Positions 1-9,921 of a stretch of DNA of 32,618 nucleotides are shown piece by piece (the first letter of the stretch is position 1; every line of letters starts with the position of its first letter). The notes under the pieces were generated by a model. That model searched no databases. It saw nothing but the letters and a program-made list of their open reading frames with translations, and was not told the DNA's origin. Position numbers and translations under genes: made by a program. Source of the DNA: Anaerolinea thermophila (lineage in GTDB: Bacteria > Chloroflexota > Anaerolineae > Anaerolineales > Villigracilaceae); contig DYKZ01000012.1 in the NCBI GenBank assembly GCA_020722345.1, forward strand, positions 1 to 32,618, in the 5' to 3' direction.

Positions 1-321
1 GTGACAAAGGCGGCCCTGACTCCTGCCAGGAAACGCCTGGTCGAGCTGATGCAGGAGATCAACTACGGGCGGATCGAGGGACTGCGCGTCCAAAACGGCG
101 AGCCGGTCTTCGATCCCCCGCCCACCGTGCTGCGGCTGTTTCTGTTCGGCAAGGACAACGGGCCGAACGAATCCCGCGGCAACGACGGCTTCGCTCTGAA
201 AAAGAAGATGGCGGAGCTGTTCGAGGTCTTCGACCGGGAGCGTTCGCTCTCGATCCAGGAACTCATGATCGACAACGGATTGCCCGTCCGCATGACCGTG
301 GCGGACGCGGTCCGGGTCTGA
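1..321 (+). CDS. hypothetical phage protein (possibly 5'-truncated by the window edge)
   Basis: Open frame from GTG at position 1 to TGA at 319-321, co-directional with downstream genes; no recognised domain. Confidence 0.5.
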   Translation: MTKAALTPARKRLVELMQEINYGRIEGLRVQNGEPVFDPPPTVLRLFLFGKDNGPNESRGNDGFALKKKMAELFEVFDRERSLSIQELMIDNGLPVRMTVADAVRV

Positions 322-373
322 TTCAGACCCGGCCATAGAGCACGGTCCATCACCAGACAACAGACTGGCCGCA

Positions 374-498
374 GAGCGGAGGTCGTTGTGGGTGTCGCCG
401 ATACCGGCGTACTCGCAACACCTCCGCTCGCTTCGTTTAGAGCGGTAGTCCCGGCATAGGTCGACACCCACACGAGCTCCTCCTCGGCCCCGAGGAGG
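374..498 (+). promoter_or_regulatory. structured 5' leader of the sigma-factor gene with a sequestered Shine-Dalgarno
   Basis: GAGCGGAGGT (374-383)/ACCTCCGCTC (420-429); competing GTGGGTGTCG (388-397)/CGACACCCAC (462-471); CCTCCTC (479-485)/GAGGAGG (492-498), the last being the SD for ATG 504. Confidence 0.5.
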
Positions 499-503
499 CT
501 CAG

Positions 504-1091
504 ATGGGTTTCGACAAACGCTACGAAGGAATCGACGAGTATGCCGTTCAGATCATCAAGTACAAGGCGAGACAACTGGTCGGACGGGTGGGCTTCACCG
601 AGTCCGACCGCGAGGACCTGGAGCAGGAGATGCTGATGGACCTGCTCCAACGCCTGCCCAAGTACAACCCCGACCGCGCTCAACGCAACACCTTCATCGC
701 CCGCGTGGTGGAACACAAGATCGCCACCATCATCGAGGCGCGGAAGGCCGGACTGCGGGATTACCGGCTCTGCAATTGTTCGCTCAACGACCGCTTGGAA
801 GACGAGGAAGGCGGCTCCGTCGAGCGTATGGAGACCATCGATCAGGAGGATTACCTGCGCCGCACGGGCAGACTTTCACGTCCTGCCTCCGAGTTACGCG
901 ATCTCTCCATCGATGTCCGCCAGGCAATCGAAAAGCTGCCGCCGGAGCTGCGCGAACTGTGCCGGCGTCTCGACACCGACACGGTTACGGATATCTCCCG
1001 CGATACCGGAATACCCCGTGGGACGATCTACGAATCCATCAAGAAGCTGCGCGCGATCTTCGAGGACGCCGGGCTGAGGGACTACCTCTGA
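504..1091 (+). CDS. RNA polymerase sigma factor, sigma-70 family / ECF-like, phage-encoded
   Basis: 195 aa; region-2-like DREDLEQEMLMDLLQRLPKYNPDRAQRNTFIARVVEHKIATIIEARKA; region-4-like HTH IEKLPPELRELCRRLDTDTVTDISRDTGIPRGTIYESIKKLRAIF; SD GAGGAGG. Confidence 0.8.
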   Translation: MGFDKRYEGIDEYAVQIIKYKARQLVGRVGFTESDREDLEQEMLMDLLQRLPKYNPDRAQRNTFIARVVEHKIATIIEARKAGLRDYRLCNCSLNDRLEDEEGGSVERMETIDQEDYLRRTGRLSRPASELRDLSIDVRQAIEKLPPELRELCRRLDTDTVTDISRDTGIPRGTIYESIKKLRAIFEDAGLRDYL

Positions 1092-1095
1092 TCGT

Positions 1096-1126
1096 CCGAC
1101 GGTCCGGGTCCGCCTCCGGTAGGTAT
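1096..1126 (+). promoter_or_regulatory. bipartite promoter-like element P1 (CCGAC-N13-CTCCGGTAGGTAT)
   Basis: CCGAC 1096-1100, CTCCGGTAGGTAT 1114-1126; one of five equally spaced copies; about 100 nt upstream of CDS at 1229. Confidence 0.7.
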
Positions 1127-1228
1127 TGACCGGGTCGGATGCATGGAAGGCGTCCGAGAGGCCGCCGAAAGCATCCGGCCCGGGCGCGCCCTCCAACAGA
1201 CCTTACTGAACGGAATGGAGGCAAGATC

Positions 1229-1543
1229 ATGAACCGAGAACTTTACCGATACAACTTCGACTCCAAGGTCCCGATCCGGGACATCGAGGAGTCTCTGCTC
1301 CTGGCGGTGCTCGCCGCCGAGAGCCTTCACGGCCGGTCGCTGGTTCGGCTGGACGCGTCCTTCTGCCTGGATTCGCACAAGCGCTCCTGCGTCGTGGATG
1401 CGGCGACCGAGGTCGGCCGCGCCATCGCCCGCGTCTTCACCGGCTTTCTCACCCGAGAGTTCGGGGAAGAGGCTTTCAAAGTCGAACGCGTGGGTGACGG
1501 CCCAGTGATCGGCCCCGAACTCAAAGCCACGGGGGCCGCCTGA
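1229..1543 (+). CDS. hypothetical protein
   Basis: MNRELYRYNFDSKVPIRDIEESLLLAVL...; GGAGG-type RBS upstream; stop overlaps next start. Confidence 0.7.
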   Translation: MNRELYRYNFDSKVPIRDIEESLLLAVLAAESLHGRSLVRLDASFCLDSHKRSCVVDAATEVGRAIARVFTGFLTREFGEEAFKVERVGDGPVIGPELKATGAA

Positions 1544-2559
1544 TGGAAGCGAAAACGACCACCACCTATTCGATGTGGAGCCTGTTCCGCAACTGCCGCA
1601 AGGCATGCGAGTGGCGCTACATCCAGGAACTGGTTCCCCTGGAACGGGACCACAACCTGGCCTTCGGCACGGTGATCCACAAGTGCCTGGAGATGTGGCA
1701 CAGCAGCAGGGACCTGGGGGCCGTCCTCGATTTCATCGACCGGACCTATCCCAACCGCGCGCAGGAGGAAGAGCAGAAGAGGGACTGGCATCTGGCCGCA
1801 GCGATGATGAAAGGCTACGCGGCCTGCTATGCGAGCGAGGAATTCGATGTCGTCGCCCTCGAAAAGACCTTCGAGGGGAGCATCGTCAACCCGGCCACCG
1901 GCGCTTCATCCCGAAGCTTCGTGCTGGCCGGAAAGGTGGACGGCGTCGTCAGGATCGGCGACGAGCATTTCCTGATCGAGCACAAGACCGCCTCGCAGGT
2001 GGATGCGGACTACCTGGAGCGACTCTGGACCGACTTCCAGATCGTCCTCTACTCCCGTTACGTGGAACAGACGCTCGGCATCCGCATCGCGGGCGTCCTC
2101 TACAACATCCTGGTCAAGGCCCGTCTGCAACAGGGACGCGGTGAAACCGAGGCCGAGTTCGAGGCGCGGCGGGCCGATCTGATCGCCAAATCCAAGACCG
2201 GCAAGAGCAGCGCCAAACGCAGGCTGCCGGAAAACGATGACGAGTTTCAGGCGCGGTTGGCCGCCAAGTACACCGAGCCGGGCATGTTCCACCGGGAGAT
2301 GCTTTATCTCTCCCATGACCGGTTCGAGACCCTGCAGTCCGAACTCTGGGAACTGACCCAGGCCTTTCTCGACGCGCGCCGTCGCGGCGTCTTCTACCAG
2401 AACACCGCCTTCTGTTTCCACTACCGCCGGTCCTGCGCCTATTTCCCGCTCTGCCGCGCCGACGGCAGCACCAACGTCATCGAGAACTTTTACCGCAAAG
2501 TCCCCCCGCACGAAGAGCTGCGGGACGAGACCTCGTTCGAAGAGGCTTCGGCTTTTTGA
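1543..2559 (+). CDS. PD-(D/E)XK nuclease superfamily protein (Cas4/RecB-like) with probable Fe-S cysteines
   Basis: GKVDGV...EHKTAS nuclease motifs; N-terminal Cys pair and C-terminal CFHYRRSCAYFPLC. Confidence 0.8.
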   Translation: MEAKTTTTYSMWSLFRNCRKACEWRYIQELVPLERDHNLAFGTVIHKCLEMWHSSRDLGAVLDFIDRTYPNRAQEEEQKRDWHLAAAMMKGYAACYASEEFDVVALEKTFEGSIVNPATGASSRSFVLAGKVDGVVRIGDEHFLIEHKTASQVDADYLERLWTDFQIVLYSRYVEQTLGIRIAGVLYNILVKARLQQGRGETEAEFEARRADLIAKSKTGKSSAKRRLPENDDEFQARLAAKYTEPGMFHREMLYLSHDRFETLQSELWELTQAFLDARRRGVFYQNTAFCFHYRRSCAYFPLCRADGSTNVIENFYRKVPPHEELRDETSFEEASAF

Positions 2560-2585
2560 GGACCCCATAGAAAAGGAGAACCGAC

Positions 2586-3365
2586 ATGTTGCCTACGAAG
2601 AAAAGTCCCCCCAAGCAAGATCACGCCGATCTGACGGTGCTGGTTTACGGCCCGAGCAAGATCGGCAAATCGACCTGGTGTTCCCGGTCCGAAGGCGCGC
2701 TGTTTCTCGCCACCGAACCGGGGCTGAATTCGCTGGATGTCTTTCAAGTCCCCATCAGGAACTGGGAAGAGTTGCTGGCCGCCTGCGGCGAAATCGCCGA
2801 GGGCAAACATCCTTATAAGACCGTCATTCTCGACACGGTCGACAACGCCTACCGCATGTGCAGCGATTACATCTGCACGAAGTTCAAGATCGAACACGAA
2901 TCCGACCTCGGCTACGGCAAGGGTTGGGCGCTGATCAACAACGAGTTCCACCGTGTCCTGACCAAGCTGGCCTTCCTGCCCTACGGACTCGTCCTGGTCT
3001 CCCACTCCCAGGAAAAGGAAATCGAGACGCGGACCGGCAAGTACATCCGCATCATCCCGACGCTCCCCGACAAAGCCCGAAAGATCGTGCTGGGCATGGT
3101 CGACCTGATCCTCTTCTGCGACCTGGAAGTGACGAGCGACGAGAGCGGCAAACCGGTCTACCGCCGCGTCATGCGAACCAAGCCCAGCCCGCACTACGAA
3201 GCGGGCGACCGCACGGGAAGGCTTCCCGAAACCATCGACCTCAATTTCCAGGCTTTCATTGAAGCGTTCAACAGGCCGGCGGCCGCGCCGAGGGCGAGTG
3301 CCCCGCGATCGGTGCCGGCACCGGGGGACGGGCAGGACAAGAAGCCCGCACCCGCCGGTAAATAA
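2586..3365 (+). CDS. phage ATP-binding recombination protein (AAA_24 / Sak4-like)
   Basis: Walker A GPSKIGKST, Walker B-like TVILDTVD, LVLVSHSQ. Confidence 0.75.
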   Translation: MLPTKKSPPKQDHADLTVLVYGPSKIGKSTWCSRSEGALFLATEPGLNSLDVFQVPIRNWEELLAACGEIAEGKHPYKTVILDTVDNAYRMCSDYICTKFKIEHESDLGYGKGWALINNEFHRVLTKLAFLPYGLVLVSHSQEKEIETRTGKYIRIIPTLPDKARKIVLGMVDLILFCDLEVTSDESGKPVYRRVMRTKPSPHYEAGDRTGRLPETIDLNFQAFIEAFNRPAAAPRASAPRSVPAPGDGQDKKPAPAGK

Positions 3366-3389
3366 ACCCCATAGATGGAGGAACGGACA

Positions 3390-3884
3390 ATGCAGAACGA
3401 AGACTACGGATATTTCGACGAGCCCCGCGGCACCGAGGACATCGACCTCGCACAGTTCGACGACGATTTCGCGCATGCCGAGGTCGAGGAACGCGAGTTC
3501 GAGACCATCCCGGACGGCAAGTACCAGGTGAACGTCGAGCGGGTGGAGCTGACCCGGGCCCAGACCTCGGGAAACCCCATGCTCAAGTGGACGCTGCGAA
3601 TCCTCGCCCCGAAGTTCCGGGGCAGGCTCCTGTGGCGCAACAACGTCATGGCCACCCGCGAAAACATCAAGTGGCTCAAGACGGACCTGCACACCTGCGG
3701 GTTGAATCTGGACAAGCTCTCCGAGCTTCCGGCCAACCTGGAAAAGCTCATCAACGTCAAGCTCGAGATCACCAAGCGCACGCGCGGCGAGAACGAGAAC
3801 GTCTACATCAACCGGCGCATCGTGCTCGAAGACGGCGGAGACGAATACGACTCGGCGGCGCGCAACGCCCTGGCCCCGTTCTGA
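3390..3884 (+). CDS. DUF669-like phage protein
   Basis: DGKYQVNVERVELTRAQTSGNPMLKWTLRIL...; GGAGG RBS; position next to Sak4-like gene. Confidence 0.65.
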   Translation: MQNEDYGYFDEPRGTEDIDLAQFDDDFAHAEVEEREFETIPDGKYQVNVERVELTRAQTSGNPMLKWTLRILAPKFRGRLLWRNNVMATRENIKWLKTDLHTCGLNLDKLSELPANLEKLINVKLEITKRTRGENENVYINRRIVLEDGGDEYDSAARNALAPF

Positions 3885-3885
3885 C

Positions 3886-4350
3886 GTGGACCGGGTCACT
3901 GTCGTCGTCGACACGCGGGAGCAGGTACCCTACACATTCGAATTCGGTTGCACGGAGGTTGTCCGCCGCGCCCTCCCCGCCGGGGATTACTCCGTCGAAG
4001 GGCATGAGGATTCCGTGGCGGTGGAGCGAAAGACTCTCGAGGATTTCGTCTCCACCGTCATCCGATCCCGCAAGCGGTTCACCAGGGAGCTGCGCCGTCT
4101 CCGCGAGTACGACGCCGCGTGCGTCGTGGTGGAAGCGGACCTCCGGGACATTCTCGGCGGCCGCTACCGCTCCGGAGCGCATCCCAACGCCGTCCTGGGC
4201 GCACTGCTTTCCATCGTCGTCGATTTCGGCATCCCGGTGTTTTTCTGCTCCGACCGGCAGGCTACCTGCCGGTTCGTGGAGGAATTTCTACACAGGTATC
4301 ACCGGAAGGTATCGAGACGATGCGAACAAGATCAAACAACCAATCCGTAA
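3886..4350 (+). CDS. ERCC4-domain nuclease
   Basis: VVVDTREQVPYTFE...LPAGDYSVEGHEDSVAVERKTLEDF, ERKxxxD motif. Confidence 0.8.
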   Translation: MDRVTVVVDTREQVPYTFEFGCTEVVRRALPAGDYSVEGHEDSVAVERKTLEDFVSTVIRSRKRFTRELRRLREYDAACVVVEADLRDILGGRYRSGAHPNAVLGALLSIVVDFGIPVFFCSDRQATCRFVEEFLHRYHRKVSRRCEQDQTTNP

Positions 4351-6548
4351 CCGTCCGCGGCCGCGTCGAGACGGTTTTTTACGCCGGGCCGCGGTTTTCC
4401 GCAGGTCGTCTCACGACGGCAGACGGCGACGAGGTGCAGTTCGCCGGTCGGCTCTTCGCCCGCGAGAACGAACCGGTCGTGCTGAACGGCCGCTGGGTGA
4501 CACACCCGAAGTACGGCCGACAACTCGAGGTCGAGAGCATGGAATACGACCTCGATCTGGACGTCGACGGTCTCGCCAACTACCTGGCCAACCACCCGGA
4601 TATGAAAGGCATCGGCCCGGTCAAGGCCCGTCTGATCGCCGAACGCTTCGGTCATGATTTCGACCGGATCATCACCGACGATCCTGGACAAATCGCCGAG
4701 GCTGCGAGGCTGTCGCCGGACGCCGTACAGAAGCTCCGCGTGGAGTGGCTCAAGACGCGGGAGATCAACAAGGCGATCACCTGGCTGGCCGCTTTCGATC
4801 TCACCCATCACCAGGTGACGAGCCTGGTCAAAAAGTTCGGCAACGACGTGCTGGGACTGCTCAAGGCAGATCCCTACATCATCGTGCGCGAGGTCCGCGG
4901 TTTCGGCTTCAAGCGCGTGGACAAGATCGCGCGCAAGATGGGCACCGCCAAAGACGACCCCGCGCGTATCCGGGCCGGTGTCCTCCACTGCATAAACGAA
5001 TCGCTGGACCAGGGCGACTGCTGGATCGAGTTCGAGGAGCTGGTCGATCAAGCCAACGTACTGCTGGTCATGGACGTCCTCGACAGCCGGGACCGCATCG
5101 AGCAGGCGCTCGACCGGCTCATCGACGAGAAGGTCTTGGTCTGCGTCTCCCACGGCGGGAGGTTCCTCGTCGCCAAACCCGAAATCCGTGCGATGGAGGA
5201 GTACCTGGCAAAGGTCTTCCGGAACGGCGGAGCGCCCAACCCGCACTTTTCCGACCGAGACCGCCTGCCCGACATGGTCGCTGAAACCGCGCCGCAGCTC
5301 AACGCGGGCCAGCGGCAGGCCGCCGTCACCGCACTTCGTCATTCGATTTCGCTCATCTCCGGCGGAGCGGGCAGCGGCAAGACCTTCACCGTATCCGCCA
5401 TCACCGGCGTTTTCGAAGAACAGGGACTGCGCGTCATCCTGGCCGCACCCACAGGCAAGGCCGCCAAGCGTCTCGAACAGGTCGTCGGCCATCCAGCGGG
5501 TACGATCCACCGGCTGCTGGGTTTCAACGGCAAAGACTACGCCCGGGGACCGGACGATCCCATCGATGCCGACGTGATCATCGTCGACGAGGTCTCGATG
5601 GTGGATGTGCCCCTGGCTTGGCACCTATTTCAGAGCATCGATCTCGAGCGGTCCGCCGTAGTGCTGGTTGGAGACCACAACCAACTGCCTCCCGTCGGAC
5701 CGGGCAATCTGTTGCGGGACCTGGTCCAGTCGCGGATGGTTCCCACGGTGCTCCTCGACCAGGTGGTTCGGCAGGCAGGCGTTCTGAAGGAGAACTGCAT
5801 CGCCGTCTTGAACGGCGAGGTCCGCAAGACGAGCGATGCCGAACCCTCCGGCCGACGGGCTTGGTACGTGGTGGATCAGTTCACCGATCAATGGGACGCG
5901 CAGCGGTTCGTACTGGACCTCTTCGAAAATGTGCTCGTGGAACGCCTCGGGTTCGACCTGTTGACCGATGTCCAGCTTCTGACCCCGACCCACAAGGGGC
6001 CGCTGGGTACGCGCGATCTCAACTGCGAGCTGCAGCGTCTGGTGCAGCGCAAACTCTGGAATGTCGAAGCGCCCCCGACGCCCCCCGGTCGCCGGCCCAA
6101 GTTTCTCGCGCATGACAAGGTCATCCAGACCAGGAACAACTACGAGATCGGCGTCATGAACGGCGCGATGGGCGTGGTTCTCCACGTCGGCCGCGACGGC
6201 TCTCTGAGCGTGGACTTCGACGGCATCCCGGTGGAGATCGAGGCCGGTTCGCCCAACCTGCAGGACATCCAACTCGCCTATGCTCTGACGATCCACAAGG
6301 CCCAGGGCTCCGAGTTTCCATGCGCCGTGGTGGTGGTCCACAAGGCCCACTCCTTCATGCACCACCGGAACCTTCTCTACACCGGCGTCACGCGGGCCAG
6401 ACAGACGACGGTCCTCGTCGGGGACCGCTGGGGAATCTCGAACTGCGCCAGAAAGAGGAAACAGGACGACCGCCGAACGTTCCTCTCCCTCCTGCTGGAT
6501 GCAGGTCGCCTTGAGGAATCCCGTGTTCCCGCGACGACCGGTCAGTAG
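4320..6548 (+). CDS. RecD/RecD2-like ATP-dependent helicase
   Basis: SGGAGSGKTFTVSAI Walker A, VIIVDEVSMVD Walker B, LTIHKAQGSEF and YTGVTRA helicase motifs; ATG at 4320 preferred over the longer track ORF. Confidence 0.85.
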   Translation: MRTRSNNQSVTVRGRVETVFYAGPRFSAGRLTTADGDEVQFAGRLFARENEPVVLNGRWVTHPKYGRQLEVESMEYDLDLDVDGLANYLANHPDMKGIGPVKARLIAERFGHDFDRIITDDPGQIAEAARLSPDAVQKLRVEWLKTREINKAITWLAAFDLTHHQVTSLVKKFGNDVLGLLKADPYIIVREVRGFGFKRVDKIARKMGTAKDDPARIRAGVLHCINESLDQGDCWIEFEELVDQANVLLVMDVLDSRDRIEQALDRLIDEKVLVCVSHGGRFLVAKPEIRAMEEYLAKVFRNGGAPNPHFSDRDRLPDMVAETAPQLNAGQRQAAVTALRHSISLISGGAGSGKTFTVSAITGVFEEQGLRVILAAPTGKAAKRLEQVVGHPAGTIHRLLGFNGKDYARGPDDPIDADVIIVDEVSMVDVPLAWHLFQSIDLERSAVVLVGDHNQLPPVGPGNLLRDLVQSRMVPTVLLDQVVRQAGVLKENCIAVLNGEVRKTSDAEPSGRRAWYVVDQFTDQWDAQRFVLDLFENVLVERLGFDLLTDVQLLTPTHKGPLGTRDLNCELQRLVQRKLWNVEAPPTPPGRRPKFLAHDKVIQTRNNYEIGVMNGAMGVVLHVGRDGSLSVDFDGIPVEIEAGSPNLQDIQLAYALTIHKAQGSEFPCAVVVVHKAHSFMHHRNLLYTGVTRARQTTVLVGDRWGISNCARKRKQDDRRTFLSLLLDAGRLEESRVPATTGQ

Positions 6549-6577
6549 CGAATGGACATTCTTGGAGCGGAGCGCGC

Positions 6578-9500
6578 ATGGCATTCGAACGTCAGGACAA
6601 CGTGAAGGAGTATTACCGGCGGATCACCGAGGTCGACATCGGCGCGGTCGCGCGGGAGTTGCTCGGCGCTCACGTCCTGCATGAATCCGACCGCCTGCTC
6701 CAATGCGACTGCCCGAACCACAGTAGCCAATCGCACCGGTCCCTTCATGTCATGCTCGACAAGCAGGGTTGGTATTGCTTCGGCTGCGGCGTCGGCGGCG
6801 ACGTGCTCCAGCTCGTGGAGTTCATCCAATCGGGCCAGGTGACTCGGGGCCAGTCCGGCCCCATGCCGGAGAGCCATCAGCATGCCCGCGATTTCCTCGC
6901 GGCCAAGGCCGGGTTGCCGTCTTTGGCCAAGCACGGGCTCTCGCCCGAGGAATTGGCGGAAGTGGAGGCCCAGCGCCTGGTCGAACTGCGGGTCCATGAT
7001 GTGCTGACAGCCCTGGCGGAACACTATCACGGACGGCTCAAGGACAACCCCGAGGTCCTCGAATGGTTTCGGTCCAAGTACGGCCTTACCGTGGAGACGG
7101 TCGACAGGCTCCTCATAGGCTATGCGGACAACGACGGCGACGAGGGAATCGTCCGGAAGTTGACCCGCAAGGAACGCGGTTTCTCCCCGCGGGATTTGGC
7201 GGCATCCGGCGCGTTCCGTCCCACCAACCAAGACGGACTCGATCCATTCTTCGACCGGCGCGTCGTGTTTCCCTACTGGAGCCGCGGACACGTCGTTTTC
7301 ATGATCGGACGCAAGACGCCGTGGACGCCGGATAAGCCATGGGAACAAGGAAAGTACAAAAAGCTGCCCGTCCACGACGAAAACACCCGCAAGCACATCG
7401 CCCCGTGCATCGACAACAGCCACCTTTACAACGAGGACTGTCTGCTCGCCGATCCGGAACGGTTGATTATCACCGAGGGCGTGACCGACTGCATCTCACT
7501 TATGGAGCATGGATTCCCGGCCGTGTCGCCGGCGACCGTCCGTATCCGCGAGGCAGATTGGGAGCGGCTGCTGCCGCGTCTTCGCAACGTGAAGACGGTC
7601 TACGTCTGCCAGGACAACGAGATCTCCCAGGCTGGTTTGAACGGCGCGCTCAAGACGGCAGCGGTTCTTTCCGAGCACCGCATACAGACCCGTCTTGCGC
7701 TTCTCCCCCTGGATGAAAGACGCGAGAACGCCCGCCGGGAATTGCGGGAGCGGTTCGGTCTCGACGCCGCGGTGGGAGCCCGCGAACTGACCAAGCGCCT
7801 CGACGGCCGGACCCCGGATGAAATCCGCGAGGCCGAGCGCCTGCTCTCCGAAGCCAAGATCGACGTCAACGACTACTTCGTGTCCGGTCACTCAGCCCAA
7901 GACTTCGAAGAGTTGCTGGCGAAGGCCGAGACGCCCTTGGAGTTCGGCATCTCGCATCTACCGACGGACGTCTCGGAGGAGGAGCGCAACCGGTTGCTCG
8001 AACCGATCCTGCGCGAAGCCGCATACCTCACCCCGCTGGAGCAGAACCGCCATCTAAAACTCATTCAGGAGCGGTTCGGCAAGACGGGACTCTCGCTGGC
8101 CACGCTGCGCGAGCAAGTGCGGGCGGTGCAGAAAGAGCAGAGGTCCCAGGCCAGGCAGGAACGGAAGCGGGAAAAGCGCTCATCGGATGCGTCTCCCGGA
8201 TCGTGCCGGGCACGGATCGAGGAAGTCCTGCTTGCGACCGAAGAAGAACGCGGCGCGCCCGATTTCACCCTTGCCGCCGAAGCCGCCTACGAATGGTTCG
8301 CCGCCCACGGGGCTCGGTTCTTCCGCACGCCCCAGGGCGAACCGTTCATGTTCTTCGAGGACACGATCCTGTGGATGGACACGCCCGACCGGGGCCGTAA
8401 GCGGCTCTACGCGTCCCTCATGTACAAGCACACCGGGATGGTACAGACCACCGGCGGCGGCCGCACGTTCTACGAGGTGCTGTCAAACCTGGCGGTGGAG
8501 CGCGGACAGGTGCGGGAGCATTTTTCCTGGCTTCACACGGACGTGGCCAGAAAAACGGTCTACTTCAACCTGAACAACACCGACCACGAGATCGCCAAGA
8601 TCACTCCGGAGGGAGTCGAAATCCTCAAGAACGGCGGCAACGCGGACGGGGTCATCCTGGACGGTTCGCGGAAGATGGCACCGATCCGCTTCCTTGCCGA
8701 CGCCGATCCCGCGGAAGCCGACCGGCTCCTGGTGGAACTGCTGCTCGACAATCTCACCTGCGCGCCGGGGGATCGGGTGCTGATCCTCTCATGGCTTTCC
8801 TGTTTCCTCCTGATCGATTTCGCCGGCACGAGGCCCATGACCCGGTTCGAAGGGCCAGCGGGATCGGGAAAGACCACCGCGAGCAAATTGATCTCGGCCC
8901 TGCTCTACGGCGAGCCCCAACAGAAGAAAAGCACCGATGCGGCCAACTACACCGACGGCTCGCAGAACCCGCTCATCGTCCTCGACAACATCGAGGTCAA
9001 ACAGATGACCGAGGACCTGACGACCTTCATCCTGACCAGCATCACCGGCATCGCCAAGGAAAAGCGCAAGAGCGGCACGGACACCGAGACGATCATCGAG
9101 CGGACCAAGTGCCTGCTCAACACCACGGGCATCGAACCTCTGAGAGGGGAACTCGCGGAAATCCTGTCCCGCTCGTTTATCATCCGCTTCGACATGGACG
9201 AGCAGGCAAGCGACTGTTTCCTTGAAGCCAAAATCCTGGCCGCGCTCCGGGAGCACCGCGATCTGATCGTCTCTTCCCTGATGAAACGCACGAGCCACCT
9301 GCTGGCCATGCTCCAAGCCGGCGCTCAGGAAAAGGTGATGCGGCTTTTGCACCGAAGCCTCGGAAACCACAGCAAGCGGCGATGCAACGACTACCTGAGT
9401 CTCATGTACCTGATGATGCTCGCCGGGGAGCAGCAGGAAGTGATCGACCGGGCGCTGGAGGAGCTCCATCCGCAGTTCGTGAGCCGAATCGCCATGCTTA

Positions 9501-9895
9501 ACAGTGTCAGCCTCGAGACCGCCCGCGAGTCCAACCCCATCGCCACCTGCCTGGCGGCGCTCTTCAAGGCCTACCGGCACGCACTCGAAGCGGATTGGGA
9601 GAGCACCGCATTAGTAGCCAAGACCAACAAGGCTGCTTTCCTCGAACACTACCAGATCGATTTCCGGAACGAGACGACCATTGAGGGCGCTCGGGCTCGC
9701 GACCTGTTCATAGCCATCAAACGGCTGTCCAAGGATTTCGGCCTGTCCTTCAACATGAGCACAGTGCAGCAGTTCGCCCAGCGGTTCTCGAACGACCTGG
9801 ACACCATCCGCCAGGCCGGGTTCGAGATCGTCGTCAACCGGCCGGAGCATTCCGTCCGGCGCACCGCCACCTACGACATCACCTACCTCGTCTGA
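6578..9895 (+). CDS. CHC2 zinc-finger primase with TOPRIM and C-terminal P-loop ATPase (primase/helicase-like)
   Basis: CDCPNH...WYCFGCGVGGD zinc finger; LIITEGVTDCISL TOPRIM; RFEGPAGSGKTTASKLI P-loop. Confidence 0.85.
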   Translation: MAFERQDNVKEYYRRITEVDIGAVARELLGAHVLHESDRLLQCDCPNHSSQSHRSLHVMLDKQGWYCFGCGVGGDVLQLVEFIQSGQVTRGQSGPMPESHQHARDFLAAKAGLPSLAKHGLSPEELAEVEAQRLVELRVHDVLTALAEHYHGRLKDNPEVLEWFRSKYGLTVETVDRLLIGYADNDGDEGIVRKLTRKERGFSPRDLAASGAFRPTNQDGLDPFFDRRVVFPYWSRGHVVFMIGRKTPWTPDKPWEQGKYKKLPVHDENTRKHIAPCIDNSHLYNEDCLLADPERLIITEGVTDCISLMEHGFPAVSPATVRIREADWERLLPRLRNVKTVYVCQDNEISQAGLNGALKTAAVLSEHRIQTRLALLPLDERRENARRELRERFGLDAAVGARELTKRLDGRTPDEIREAERLLSEAKIDVNDYFVSGHSAQDFEELLAKAETPLEFGISHLPTDVSEEERNRLLEPILREAAYLTPLEQNRHLKLIQERFGKTGLSLATLREQVRAVQKEQRSQARQERKREKRSSDASPGSCRARIEEVLLATEEERGAPDFTLAAEAAYEWFAAHGARFFRTPQGEPFMFFEDTILWMDTPDRGRKRLYASLMYKHTGMVQTTGGGRTFYEVLSNLAVERGQVREHFSWLHTDVARKTVYFNLNNTDHEIAKITPEGVEILKNGGNADGVILDGSRKMAPIRFLADADPAEADRLLVELLLDNLTCAPGDRVLILSWLSCFLLIDFAGTRPMTRFEGPAGSGKTTASKLISALLYGEPQQKKSTDAANYTDGSQNPLIVLDNIEVKQMTEDLTTFILTSITGIAKEKRKSGTDTETIIERTKCLLNTTGIEPLRGELAEILSRSFIIRFDMDEQASDCFLEAKILAALREHRDLIVSSLMKRTSHLLAMLQAGAQEKVMRLLHRSLGNHSKRRCNDYLSLMYLMMLAGEQQEVIDRALEELHPQFVSRIAMLNSVSLETARESNPIATCLAALFKAYRHALEADWESTALVAKTNKAAFLEHYQIDFRNETTIEGARARDLFIAIKRLSKDFGLSFNMSTVQQFAQRFSNDLDTIRQAGFEIVVNRPEHSVRRTATYDITYLV

Positions 9896-9921
9896 TCCTT
9901 TCCCCTGATGCCGCTCCCCTG

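Noticed and set aside
2490-3914. Long minus-strand ORF (474 aa), and similar antisense ORFs at 4332-5624, 8789-9580, 15001-15924, 18292-19695, 19854-21563, 22752-24305, 25310-26968, 29589-31196
   Set aside because: Mirror frames of well-supported plus-strand genes in high-GC DNA; no domain signatures or RBS-coupled organisation.
4300-4313. CACCGGAAGGTATC resembling the right half of the sigma element before the RecD-like gene
   Set aside because: Two core mismatches and no CCGAC at the required distance; inside the ERCC4 gene.
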